From assembly GCA_900169235.1 (NCBI GenBank), contig FWCC01000080.1, positions 62,001-126,000 of the forward strand: DNA of 64,000 nt, read 5' to 3'. Each line of letters starts with the position of its first letter. The stretch's first letter is position 1. This stretch comes from Zarea fungicola (taxonomy: Eukaryota; Ascomycota; Sordariomycetes; Hypocreales; Cordycipitaceae). Below the pieces are notes generated by a model. The model did no database searches. It was not told where the DNA came from and worked only from the letters and a program-made list of their open reading frames with translations. Shown here piece by piece: positions 52,590 to 64,000 of the stretch. The position numbers and the translations under genes are program-made.

Positions 52590-55529
52590 GGTCTTTTACT
52601 GCCAAGGATCTTTTTAGTATTAAAATATCCCAAAAGGACTTGTAATGCCTCGGAACGACAAACCTTGATGCTGAACGTTGGAACTTCGTTTGGATGCCTT
52701 TTTTTTTAGTCTTTTCAATCTGGAAACAGTAGTGATGATGGGATTGAATAGATTTTGAGAAGTATACGGCGCAATCTAGCTTTTTAATAGTCTTTCTGTG
52801 TTATGAACAATAGAGCGGTTGCTGGGTCGAATCATGTCAGCCGCCATTTTCAACTTGAGAATCCACGCGGTGGAATGCTTAGCTCATAGAAAGTAGTGGT
52901 GAAATCATGATTTCATTGACTGAGAGTTGCCTTGGCATAATTTCTCTCAGCTGCATTTGGCAATATCTTTGATGATTCCTCATACTTAGCTCTTGTCTAC
53001 CTGGAAACTGGCCACCGAGTCTAGACCGGCCCTCTTGTCGACATTGAAGTGGGGGGAGATTACCCCGTAAGGTAATGCGTGAGGGACTTGAGCGACAACG
53101 ACCAGCGCAAAACATATTCATATTGGCTGCAAAAACAGCCAGGGATAAACGGAAGGCAGGTAATTTAGTGAGGGTGGTTGTGTCAGCAATCTAGAGTGGC
53201 GAATTTTACACACCCCGTTTTGAAAAAAACCACATCAGCACATACCTAACTAGGACTTTCAGAGCTCGAAAGGTGGGGGCGGGCACAAGTAGTTTTGTGT
53301 CTAGTCCGCGTTGCCGTCTGGGTCGGCTTGTCTTTATCCTGCGGTCCCGCGATATTGTCTAATGCGCCGATGACAGCACCGTCTACTCGGTACTCCGTGC
53401 TCCGTAGCGGTACTTTACTTAGTAGTATGGGCGAGTTCTTTACCCAACATTAAGTCTCGAGTTGTAGTCTATTTCTTGCTAAACAATAGGGATTTGTAAA
53501 TCTACCATGAGTCGTGTCATGGCCAACAAAAGTTCCGTCACAGTGCCACCTAGTTCAAGTAGCTGGCTTACCAATTAACCAAGTTGGAGAAATCAAAGGC
53601 CAATTTCTCAGCGTGGCAGTATTAACGGGCGAAATAAGCTTTCTAGCTCTACCAATACTGCCAGCAATACCATCATGAAACCACGGCCAACAATACCAGT
53701 ACCAACATGACTAACAACGCTATTAATACGAACATGTATTAATTTTTTCCTACATAATATATTTGTAACTTTTTAGTTATGTTTTATGAGAGCCTTGCTC
53801 AACTCTGCTTTAACGGCTACTATATATATCTTTCAATGTAATTCAAGTTACTGTTTTTTCATGTGGGAAGCAATGATGCAAAACAGCGCATTTTAGGTTG
53901 CGCGACAGCGATACTCAGGTAAATAATTAAGTGGTCTGTTGGTCTTGTCCTCTTGTGGTTAATCTATACATAACCCGCACGCCAACTACGGCAATTGAGC
54001 CTATTTCCTTATGTATTTGTCTAGACATGCATGCCGACTGCCGACACTTGATAGTACCCAAAAATGGACCTGTCTTAAGCTTAACGCCACGCCAGTGTAT
54101 AAGGTGACGCCACAATAATAATTTAAACGAAGGCAAGTGCCAGAGTAACAACATGGTGCTCATCCGTGACGTATAACAGCCTCTAAATGATGCCTTGGTG
54201 TGGGTAGCACAAGTCGTCCGAAGATGGAAGTGAACGCCGCCAGCGCCAATATGCCAGGTCTGGCTCAAGGTCCATCAGGGTGGGCTAAATACACGCCCCA
54301 CTATGAATAATGCTACTAGTGTATTGGCAACTTCTGGCCTTTCCATTATTCTGGCGGAAAGGACAGCCTGTAGATCACAATGTGGCAAGCCGCCACTTGT
54401 GACGGCCGGAAGACCATAAATGACAGCGCTATGGCGACTATCTAGATAGAACAATCAACAACTATTGTACTACTTCTTGCTACATACTATGACAGCGAGG
54501 AACGTAGCAGTGACGAATCCTGCTGGCTATCTTGATAGTTAGGAGCAGCGTATCGCTAATTCTAGCGATAACCCGGTTATTCTTGACACCTAGCAAGTCA
54601 TAACGAGAGGACCCTTTGAGGTCTGGCAGGTGTATACCCACGACTGGCCGGGCTACGTGTGGTGGCTAACGGACTTTCTCCGGACCACGTGGCAACTCGT
54701 GTTCTCTAACCCGACTCATGTTAGGTTTTACAGTGAAAGGCAGTCCCTGTTAATTACCTGCCGCTATCACAAAGCTGAATATAATGTTGCCCCGTGCAGA
54801 AATAGGGGTTTATTTCATATATTCATACTGAATGGCTCATCTGATCTGAATGCATCATCAGTGCTATGTATATAAACCAATACAGTAAATCAAGTCACCA
54901 GATCTGCCAGCTAAATTATCCACCATCTTAGCCCTGAAGAAATTATCTACGCTCCTCCGCGGCATATTGCGAAAATATTGCCATGGCCTTGGCCCACACT
55001 TTCTCCATATCATACCGATGCCGATATTGAACAATATGTAGCATACCACCAACGTATCTTCGTCTGTTATTTCTGTACTACTAATCCGATGGCGTCCTTG
55101 TATTATCCCTATTATAGCAGTCTGGAAGAGGCAGATAGAAGACGGACAGGGATTCGGACCACTTGGTATACGACGGGTTAAAAGTGGAACTTGCGGCACT
55201 TTGCTGCTAGAAATAGATGGACGTAACCACTTGTGATTCTAACAGATGAATTGCTACATCATACGTTGCAACCGGGCGCGTTTTGACTGGGCCAGGAATA
55301 TTCTGCTGGCTGGCATGGGAGTCCCGGTGTGCCTTGGCGTTGTCTAATTATACTCGCCGCGACGGATAGGACTCTGCCCAATGCAACGAGATGACGGGTT
55401 TTTGGTGGCAAGATAATGGACCTGGAGTCCTGTTCCATTTCTGAGCAACGTCCATCAATCTAATTTACGGCGGTTCCCCAGCCACCTGCTTGTTGCTCTA
55501 TTCCCGTTGCTGGCAGTTCCAAAGTGCCC
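52590..55529. other. 2.9-kb stretch without a supported gene
   Basis: AT-rich patches alternate with average composition. A TACTCCGT-type word cluster occurs near 53390-53410, as at 12.8 kb. Open frames (for example at 53927-54268 and 54864-55199, minus) lack recognisable features. Confidence 0.5.
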
Positions 55530-56146
55530 TCAAATACAGGTGTCAGCGGATCCGAGGCATTGTTTTCCCCATACACCACCCAAATTAGCACTGTCAGTAA
55601 ATCCAGACACGACATTATTGTTCAGGCACTTGTTGTACACCTGTAAGGCAGCAGGAAACAAGTCGCTGTAAGTGGCTCCAGTATCGCGAAGGTTTTGGGT
55701 AAAACCAACGCAACACCTGCCCTGTCGAGTGCCGAGGTCGTGGCAGATACTTCTCAAGCTGCCCGGGATATGAATGTTTGAGAATTTTGAGTTTTTGAAT
55801 GATTTGATAAGGTCCAAGCAGATGTCCGCTCGAGCGAGAGTGCCCGAGTCGGGGGTGCAAATTGCAACATTATCGCCACCTCGCTTTTTAAGTTCCATTG
55901 GCATGACATTGGGTGTAACATCTTTGTAGCCATACCTAATTGAGGTACTGGAGTTAAGTTTTAGAAAGCTTCAAGGCGAAAGGGGGCACAATACATTGTA
56001 AGTTTGATGCGTCCAACTTGGACAACATCGATGAGCTCGTACTTGGGCACAGCATTGCCGTCCTCGAGAGTTGGCACAGCTGCTCCGCTGCAAAACGATA
56101 CAAAGAGTGTGAGAGCGGCACCCAAGGGAATACTGTTAAATTTCAT
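55530..56146 (-). CDS. Secreted Cys-rich protein (effector-like)
   Basis: Two exons, complement of 55530-55935 and 55995-56146, 185 residues. Exon 1 gives the signal peptide MKFNSIPLGAALTLFVSFCSGA and a short pro-region (VPTLEDGNAVPKYELIDVV). The 59-bp intron joins KLTM to YGYKDVTPN in frame. Exon 2 has eight Cys: VAICTPDSG, ADICLDLI, RSICHDLG, GRCCVGF, NKCLNN, KQCLGS and the last DTCI. The SICHD...GRCCVGF...LFPAA...YxxC...GLVSG order resembles a secreted fungal family that I know only as uncharacterised WD-like or hypothetical proteins. Role unknown; probably extracellular. Confidence 0.7.
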
Positions 56147-56961
56147 CACGAAAGTAAAAAGTTCGAGTCCGTATATAAGTACAGTAATGAAACGAGGTTG
56201 TGGTAGATGGTGACGGGTTGTATTAGAGATATTAGAGATATTTATATTTAAGACACCATGCTAACTGAGCGCAAAATTTGTGAAACCTGCAGGTAGACCA
56301 TTTAGTGAGCCTTCTTGGAGAGTCCCTTTATGTAACTGATACTAGTCGTTGGTAGTTAATCTCTGCGTATGGTTTTGTGGCGTATGATGTTATGGCTCAT
56401 CGCCTTTCCTTAGTTATGATAGCGCGTTGCAATTGGTCGTATGCCTGTTTCCCATCCCGCGCCATGCCAACGCGTAACACGGCGTACTCTGTGTGGATGA
56501 AAAGATTTTCATAAGCCCTAGCACTTTCAGGATATCGTGTGGTCCAGGAGTGGATATGGAAGTCTCGTATACGGAAAACGTGGGTTCAGCCAGGGGTAAG
56601 GGTATAAGACCGGCATGAGGCACTCTGACACAGGAAGTCAAACGAATGTGCACTTTGCACAGTCGCAAAGTAACCAAAGTGCTCCTTTTACTCGAAAAAT
56701 GCCAATTATGCATTAGTATACCGGTTACCCCAAGATGCAAAATATAAATCAGCAAAGACAGGCAGCCAAAATCGAGAATCCATATGTTCGATGTTCCCAC
56801 ACTAACATTTAGCTAACCAGATTGCACTACTAATATCAACACTGATGCCAACTTGCCTACTGGGTCCTAGGCATTTTGTGGCATTTTACTATTACTGATA
56901 GCCCATCCGTTTACTTTTATCAGGAAGATGAGTTTTGCAAATACCCTTTAAAATAGCAGCA
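56147..56961. other. Intergenic, no gene seen
   Basis: Promoter of the effector-like gene and 3' side of the NLP gene. No supported gene or repeat. Confidence 0.5.
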
Positions 56962-57878
56962 TCAATAATTAGATGTCACAAATGCCCTGGCCACGGGCAA
57001 AGGAAGCGGGGCTAAAATTCCAGCTCGCTGTATATCATTAGCCTCGTATATCCGGTTATAAAAGGAGCGTGACTTACTAGGAATGCTATCCATGGGCTGA
57101 AGGTTGCCAGCGGACCAATAGTAATAGTCATCAGTGCGGAAGTCGGATACAGAGTTTGGCGGGCAAGTGTTTTTGAACTGGGTGTAACGGTCGTCGTGCA
57201 TGCTATGATGCCACTTGCTCACAAATACACGGGCGTGGTTCTGGTAGAGCTCGCCGAGCGCAAGTTGGTCACCTGCATTATAGAAAGTGTTCTGAATGTC
57301 GCCCCATTGCTTAGATGGGTGGCTTCCATCCTGCTCAAAAATCATTCTGTTCCTGTAGAAAGTCTGGCCATTGTCATTCGAGCCCCAGACCACAATCACC
57401 CACTCAATGTCATGCCGATGACCAGTGTCCTAGTCTTATATTAGTACGAGTAAGAATTATATAGTATAGTAAAAGCACCTTGGTAAAGTAGATGTTATAG
57501 GCAATGCGAAACTCAGTTTGGCTGCAGCGACGAAGATCCCAGTATGTAGGGAAGGACCACAGGGCAGTATTTGGGCCAGTCCAGTTTGGTTGGCCAGGAC
57601 AGTTATTGTTCAGCTTGTCGATATTGCAATTGTCGGGGGCATTTCCACCATTTTGGGCACCATTGACACTGGCAGAGCTGGGCAAGCAAGTTCCAGTAGG
57701 GAAATTCCACTGACTATAGACGTTGATTAGATATATACCAAGAAATAGATGGAAATATCACTCACGGGGATGCGGATGAAGCCGCACCAAGCGGGTCGTT
57801 ATAGAAATAGCTGACATCGTAGGTGTCATTCGCGAAGACACCCGCCACAAGGGCTGCGAAGAAGAGTTTACAAAACAT
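56962..57878 (-). CDS. Necrosis-inducing-type (NPP1/NLP) secreted protein
   Basis: Three exons, complement of 56962-57429, 57479-57713 and 57766-57878, give 271 residues, near the family length. Exon 1 has a signal peptide (MFCKLFFAALVAGVFA). Exon 2 has QWNFPTGTCLPS, NGAQNGG and YWDLRRCSQTEFRIAYNIYF. Exon 3 opens with DTGHRHDIEWVIVVWGS, the NLP heptapeptide region, then VFVSKWHHSMHDD. In cytolytic NLPs the heptapeptide reads GHRHDWE; here Trp is Ile, so membrane-damaging activity may be reduced or lost. Intron ends fit (49 and 52 bp), one with an atypical GTGCTT donor. Most of the metal-binding surface residues (H, R, H, D, E) are kept. Confidence 0.88.
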
Positions 57879-59911
57879 TGTTGACAGCTTGGTAATTGGT
57901 GTGGAAGGGAAGCTCAAGACACTAAAGATATTATTGAGGTGATGGATTGTAAAATATCTAAAGGGTAGGAATAGAACGCCTTTATACTTCCTTCAACAAT
58001 ACCGTTAACAGTCCATGATATAAGAATGGCCGGGAAAGTTGTACTAGTCTCGGAGGATTGTTGACTGGTCGGCAGCCCTGCGTGTAGTCCGCAGACCGGG
58101 AGTTCGTCTATAACAGAATGCACTAGCCGTGCTCCATTTTATACACTATTATAGTATTGATTCCATTTTAGTTTATTCCTAGCCTCATATAAGCTGGGTA
58201 GACCTAGGCGCTTACTGAATTGTAAATTACCGAGCCGTGGCCACCACGTGCTCCTGCACACCTACAACGGCCCGGTGGCGCACATTGAGCACAAACGAGC
58301 CGGGTGCAGCCAAATGCGTTCTTGATGGTCGCTAATTACAGTGGTGGCGATACGATTCTGCAAGCAGCCCAGTTTCTAGAGTTGGCGATGCACAAGAAGC
58401 AGATGCAGCCAACAGTGAGTGGCGTGAATACAAGCTACGGTGGCTTAAATTGTCTATTCTTTTTCATAATTCAGAATAGGAGTCCTCATATACCATGTAC
58501 CAATGGTGAATACTCAGAAATGGCGCTGGCAAACTTCTGACGCCGACTTTCGCTGCCAAAAGCGGTTGACGGAGAGAAGCGCAGCTAGCGCACGCACTGG
58601 CCAGGCTGCTGGCACCGTGATGGTTATTTCGTGGCGCGCAATGGCTGATTAGTTCTATGAAATGAATGAACGAGATCAAAGATGGCGTTCAACTACTAAC
58701 AAGGTGTGAAGTGAAAGTTTTATACCCATGTCAGGTACCTGTTTCTCTATGATAGGGCTTTGGCGACACGTAGTGTGGTAGTCCGCGGTGACTGGATAAT
58801 CCCGATCCATTAAATCCGAGGGAGCCAATGGTCGAGACGTGCCATTCGCGGTGAATACTGCACGTATATTGTCCTGAAACCCATGCAGACCAAAGAGCAC
58901 AGCGCAAGGCATGTTGATGCGCATTTTATACCATTAAACAGAAAATGTTACACCCACGAGCGCCATCTACTACTTGGCATACTATGCCAACAAGTAATCT
59001 CCGTTCTCCGCGTCGGCATCGGGGAGTAAAACTACCCACGCCGGCTACAGCATCCATAAAGGAAACAACTATGGGCTATTTCAGAATATTTGTGGATGCT
59101 TTATTAATGAATTAAAATCGAAGAATAAGATGCCATAGCTCACACAATAACAAGAATATTACACTGGTCAAGAAATCACCCTATATCTTGATCTCTTGTA
59201 GCATTTTTGAAGCCCGCTCTATTATCAACAACACACACAAAAAAGTATCTTTGTCTTGTGTTTCGATAAGAAACAAGCATATAATTAGAATTCTACTCTC
59301 TGGTGTGCCTGTAACTTTTTTTGCTAGGCGTGGCTTTGTTTTGGTCTTTCTAGGCTGGACCCTGCATCAAGCTGACTTCGATCCTACATACTTCCAAAAT
59401 CCGTCCCCTCAGAAGGATGCCGTCGGGTATTTACGTCGGGTACTCGGATCCGAGAAACTCACCATTTGACCCCTCATCAAGTTACACAACTTCTATAATA
59501 TGTAGCCTGAATTACCGGATGACACTCTGGGGTAGATCTTCCTTCACTTTTGCCTCTTTCGGCAGGTAGTTGCCATCTTGCGGGGAAGCGAACCAGTAGG
59601 TGGATGCTGACACCGTCAATCTCCCTGCTTTAGTAGCTCAATGCAGACAGTGATTAGTGATTGTCGGCAGTCCGTCCCCTGTGCTAGGAGGAAGCCAATG
59701 CAACCAACCCATGTACGTCTTTAATTGAGGCGGGCATGACGACGTGGTACATGGTATAAGGCATGGCATAGTTCCGACGGTATTCCACCTCGCATAAAGT
59801 GGCGTGTCCGGCGGCATTAATCTTGTATTCCTGTAGTATAAAAGGCCCAACCACAGCAACACCGCATTAATTCATGTCACGGCCAAGCGAACGATTGGGG
59901 ACTACACCACG
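57879..59911. other. 2-kb stretch without a supported gene
   Basis: Contains promoters of the NLP gene and of the GH92 gene. Short frames lack features. No clear repeat. Confidence 0.5.
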
Positions 59912-62799
59912 ATGCTTCCGGCTCTAGTTTTATGGTCCGCTCTGCCAGCTGCAGTCAGTGCGGCGCCGAGCGTGTTTGACTACATCAACAACTTTATTGG
60001 TACTATAAATGGAGGTTAGTAAATTAAAGTGCTGTTTCATGTATGAGATGCTCAACCATCATAGGGCATGTATTTGCCGGCGCAACCCTACCTTTTGGAA
60101 TGGCCAAGGCCGTTGCGGACTCCGTCAATGACAACGCAGCCGGATATGCCTCAGATGGCGGGTATAGTAAGTAGAGTCTAATTTGACTGGTATGATTTAG
60201 CGCAGTTACTAGTTAAGCTAATGTTTGTTAACGCAGTTACGGGATTTTCTCACATGCATGATAGTGGCACAGGTGGTGTACGATGACATCTCAATCCGGC
60301 CGGCCATATCGCACAATGTACTGACGATTGAGTAGGGAGCATCGCTTGGGAACTTTCCATTATTCCCTCAGAGCGGTTGCAGAGGTGGCATATTGAACAA
60401 TTGCTATTTCACTAAGCCTCTCCGAACCAGCTCACCAATCGACAACACGGCAAAGGGCGCTCCTGGCTACTTTTCCATTACCCTGAATACCTCTATAGTC
60501 GTGGAAATTACTGTATCCGAGAGAACTGTACTCCATCGGATGACCTTTCCCGAGGCCCCTGTTCCGATGAAAGGTGGTGGAACGACTGGTGAATTGTCGA
60601 TTCCATATGAACCTCTAGTCTTGATTGATCTGTCAGACTTGCAGGACTCGCGCAGCCGCGGCAATGTCAGCGTCGATACAAAATCAGGTAGAATTACTGG
60701 AAGTGGCACGTTCAATCCTTCATTTGGCCAGGGCACCTACACCGCATTTTTCTGTGCCGACTTTAAGGGTGCCCCCATCAAGGACACGGGTATCTTCCAA
60801 AACACGAGGGCAAGCACCGACTACAAACAACTGCGCACTCAGACATCCACCATTGACGGCCCTCCAATCCCAGCCGGAGCGTTTGTTCAATTCCAAAAAC
60901 CAAGTGCAAATCAAATTTTGGCCAGAGTAGGACTATCATTTATAAACGAGGACCAGGCTTGTGCCAACGCCGAGAAGGAAATCCCTGGCTTTGACTTTGA
61001 CAAGACACGTTCGGATGCAGAAACTGCATGGGCAAAGAAGCTTAGCGCAGTCAGTGTCGATGCGACCAGTGTCAGCACGTCCACTCAGACCACTTTCTGG
61101 TCTGGGATGTATCGGACAATGATGTCGCCACAGGACTACACTGGAGAAAACCCACTTTGGCACAGCACAGAGCCATGTAAGTCTGCGGTAATGTGTGATC
61201 TGTCTGGTCCTTAGCTAACCTAGAGCTTTGCTCAGATTATGACTCGTACTACTGCATCTGGGATTCCTATCGAAGCCTTCATCCGTTGCTGACCTTGATC
61301 GATCCTGTCAGCCAAGCTCGCATGGTTCGGTCGCTAATTGACATTTATCGACATGAAGGCTGGCTTCCAGATTGTCGTATGAGCCTGTGCAAGGGCTGGA
61401 CCCAAGGCGGCAGCAACGCCGATGTGGTATTGGTTGATGCATATCTGAAAGGCCTCCATAACGGAATCGATTGGGCTACAGCTTATGAAGCCGTAACCAA
61501 CGACGCAGAGAGTAATTCCTCCATCTACATTCCGCATACTGCTGTACAAGCTGACACTTGTGTTTTAGACGAACCCTCGAACTGGGCAGTTGAAGGGCGA
61601 GGCGGTCTGAACAGCTGGAAGAGCCTAGGTTATATCCCAACAGATGACTTTGACCCAGTTGGTAAGCAATTATTGACATTTTTATGCCATTTTATTCTGT
61701 GCTAATCCCTATGTACACCAGGAACCGGGATATTTACCCGTTCCATATCGAGGACGGTAGAATATGCATACAATGACTTCTGCATCAGCCAGATGGCCCA
61801 ATCGCTTGGCAAGGCAGAGGATGCGGAAAAGTATCGCAAGCGCTCACGAAACTGGTCCAACATGTTTAACCCAAAGCAAAATTCCTATATATACCTGACA
61901 GGGAGCAACGGCGAGGTGAATTATGTTGACAGCGGCTTCACGGGCTTCCTCCAACCTCGCTACCTGAATGGCACGTACGGATATCAGGATGCCATGATGT
62001 GTGCCCCGATGTACTCAGACACTGGCTGTTTTCTACTCCAAAACGGCCGAGAGGTAACTCATCCGTCTACCTGTAGGCATTATCTTTGGAAGGGATAAAA
62101 TTACTAATTTGTTTGAAGACATACGAAGGAAGTATCTGGCTGTACACCTTTTACGCCCCGCATGATATGGCCGCCTTGATCGAGACCCTCGGTGGAAGTG
62201 ACGCATTTGTCAAGCGACTCCAATTCTTGCTTGACACCCCAAAGTTACTATACACGGGTGACGAGCAGGCCTTTCACATCCCTTTTCTATTCCATTACGC
62301 CGGCCGTCCGGCCCTATCGGCGCGCTATGCGCATCAGTACATCCCTGCTCAATTCAACGATACAGTTGGCGGTGTAAGTGGTGGAACAGATAGATCCATT
62401 TGAAGTCTCAAGCTGACGATTCACTCTCCATTATAGATTCCAGGAAATGATGATTCTGGGGCCATGTCCTCGTTTAGCAGCCTTGTGATGATGGGTCTCT
62501 GGCCAATCCCCGGCCAGGACGTGTATCTGATTCTGCCGCCCTTCTTTCCGGAAGTCAACATCACCAATGGCATTACAGGAAAGATTGCCACAATCAGAAA
62601 CGTCAATTTCGACAGCAATTATGAGAATATATACATTCAAAGTGCAAAATTGAATGGGAAAGAGTATACTAAGAATTGGATATCGCATAGTCTCTTTAGT
62701 GATGGCGGTGTCTTGGAATTAACACTGGGCAAAAATGAAAGCACATGGGGTACTGGTTCGGGGGACATACCACCAAGCCTGGAAGCAACGCTTGAGTAA
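59912..62799 (+). CDS. Secreted GH92 alpha-1,2-mannosidase
   Basis: Glycoside hydrolase family 92 exo-mannosidase trimming alpha-mannose from glycans. Eight exons: 59912-60014, 60065-60166, 60237-60277, 60336-61176, 61236-61661, 61722-62053, 62119-62373, 62437-62799. All splice phases match, giving 820 residues. The signal peptide is MLPALVLWSALPAAVSA. The N-terminal beta-sandwich domain begins FDYINNFIGT and contains GHVFAGATLPFGMAKA and SHMHDSGTGG. The (alpha/alpha)6 barrel has YYCIWDSYRSLHPLLT, GWLPDCRMSLCKGWTQGGSNADV, YEGSIWLYTFYAPHD and GNDDSGAMSSFSSLVMMGLWP, which holds family catalytic and calcium-binding residues. The intron after HDSGTGG uses a GTACGA donor and is the least certain. 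Secreted; probably used in nutrient acquisition from mannoproteins or host glycans. Confidence 0.9.
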
Positions 62800-64000
62800 C
62801 ATGGATCCAGATACTATACTAATTATAGCTAGGCGATTGAGCAGAATTTCTGTCGCCTAGCTGAGCCGCACTAGTTCTGGCTGTGGCGGTGACCCTGGTT
62901 CTAGGTAGCCGAAAGTTGCAGAAAAATCCAAAGACGATCGAGGATGAGCTGCAATCAGCTTACAAATTTCAGGCGTTAATTCCAAACTAGTGAAATATAT
63001 TTCAGGAATAATAGGAATAATATTCGAGTAATCTCCGAATAATGAAAATGACCAATGCGCACCTGCGCTTTGTAGGATCTACCGCGGCCTTTTTCCTTTA
63101 CGGCTTCTGGGGGCTGCACCCGGACGGCGTTGAAACGACCAAACCGGCCTCCGTGGTAAAATACAGGTCAAGGTTGCTTTTATTTGACGAGATCCGCTAC
63201 TGTTCGTCTGTGGAGGCAACTTGGGGCATGAGCAAGACAGCCTTTCACGACATTATTAGAAACAGATCACGGTGGCGTCGCTTTGCCCGACAATTACGTT
63301 CGACCCACAATGTCAGCCGCTGCAATAGTGCTAAATAGACAGGTAGATATTTGCACCATTTGTTTCCGTCACTACGAAATTCATTTACTCCCTCTATACA
63401 TATATTTGCAACGATGAAGGGTCAACGCTCTGCATGAAATATGAGTGGGCTAGATTGGACACAAGCATTTATATCAATGCATAATCTCCATTGTTTCGTT
63501 TGTGTATAACTAGATTCGTACCTCATGGGACAGGGACGGTCCGCAGCGCACTAAACATCCACTATTGGAGGCCAACGTGCCAACTACTACATCGGACGCA
63601 GAGTGAATGGTACGATCCATGGTCACTTGCTGTTTGCCAATCATCATTCCGTCTGATACCCGTGGAATAGTCACATTCTGGAATCGCCATTGTACCACCA
63701 ACCACTATCCAGGCGGATATTTATCGAGACTTGCAGTATGCTTCGAGACTGCAAACACTTGCACAGAAGCCCCCTGTATTTGTTAGTCTGACAATCTATT
63801 ATGTTCTTTTTATTGACTTACATGCGCTATTTGTCAAGTAGTTAGCAAATTTCAAGTTCAGAAAGGAATATTACGACTTACAAAGTTGATGAGAAGCCTT
63901 GCCGAGCAAGGTTGAAGAGACATGCCAGACACGCGGGGTCATCGGCACGTGCTATCTCACAGTCAGTTCTGTATTGAACTCATAATTAAAGGGCAATACC
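62800..64000. other. Right end, no supported gene
   Basis: A 98-codon frame at 63042-63338 starts with ATG but has no signal peptide, domain-like pattern or splice continuation. The rest is AT-rich. A gene may begin beyond the window edge. Confidence 0.5.

Noticed and set aside
54864..55199. 111-codon open frame, minus strand
   Set aside because: No ATG in a good context, no signal peptide or family resemblance, and overlapped by an equally long frame on the other strand.
63042..63338. 98-codon frame starting with ATG near the right end
   Set aside because: No recognisable domain, signal peptide or splice signal; left unannotated.
18000..64000. Secondary-metabolite gene cluster around the FAD monooxygenase
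   Set aside because: No polyketide synthase, NRPS, terpene cyclase, prenyltransferase or cluster regulator is visible near it.

Overview
The window looks like a draft-assembly piece of a filamentous ascomycete chromosome, most likely a sordariomycete and probably from the Hypocreales. The evidence is short introns (46-70 bp) with GTANGT donors and YAG acceptors, an adenosylmethionine decarboxylase with a long intron-bearing leader, fungal families (CFD1, NOB1, MTR-like permease, GH92, NLP, KP4-like, fungal cupredoxin, GFA) and C-to-T/G-to-A decay of repeats that looks like repeat-induced point mutation (RIP). A run of 203 Ns at 38730-38932 marks a scaffold gap inside a gene. The order level is inferred, not proven. 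Layout 1-18.6 kb (core, GC-rich, conserved genes): a four-TM membrane protein (2056-3105, +), the Fe-S scaffold ATPase CFD1 (3846-4828, +), S-adenosylmethionine decarboxylase SPE2 with two upstream ORFs (6606-8218, +), the H/ACA snoRNP subunit NOP10 (8854-9198, +), the D-site endonuclease NOB1 (9840-11273, -), 4.3 kb without a gene, an MTR-like neutral amino acid permease (15625-17123, +) and a cupredoxin-type cell-surface protein (17768-18613, +). NOP10 and NOB1 both act in ribosome assembly, converge tail to tail and share promoter motifs. Layout 18.6-64 kb (accessory, gene-poor, repeat-bearing): it begins where an LTR starts two bases after the cupredoxin stop codon. It holds LTR copies of one family (18615, 21750, 42901, 51580, a fragment near 37.13 kb), two of them solo LTRs with perfect 5-bp target duplications; a MITE with ~48-bp inverted ends (48018-48300); and many genes for small secreted cysteine-rich proteins. 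These include a paired family whose members share a C-terminal module (19722-20136 and 20357-21084), a divergent pair of paralogues (22234-22803 and 23808-24344), and single genes at 36350, 40165, 46945, 52188 (KP4-like), 55530 and 56962 (NLP-type). Secreted enzymes are an A1 aspartic protease (30598-31784) and a GH92 alpha-mannosidase (59912-62799). Metabolic genes are a GFA/CENP-V enzyme, a class III CoA-transferase divergent from a D-galactonate dehydratase-like enolase-superfamily enzyme, and an FAD monooxygenase. Others are a CorA-like membrane protein, a BTB protein with an in-frame TAG, and a DUF7730/F-box-like protein. How the genes fit together: the left third is ordinary housekeeping. 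The right two thirds look like a fast-evolving secretome island of the kind found in plant- or insect-associated fungi, with extracellular hydrolases, candidate effectors and toxin-like proteins among decayed transposons. I see no secondary-metabolite backbone gene, tRNA, rRNA or CRISPR array. Exon coordinates were derived by hand from splice signals and reading-frame continuity and have not been checked against transcripts.
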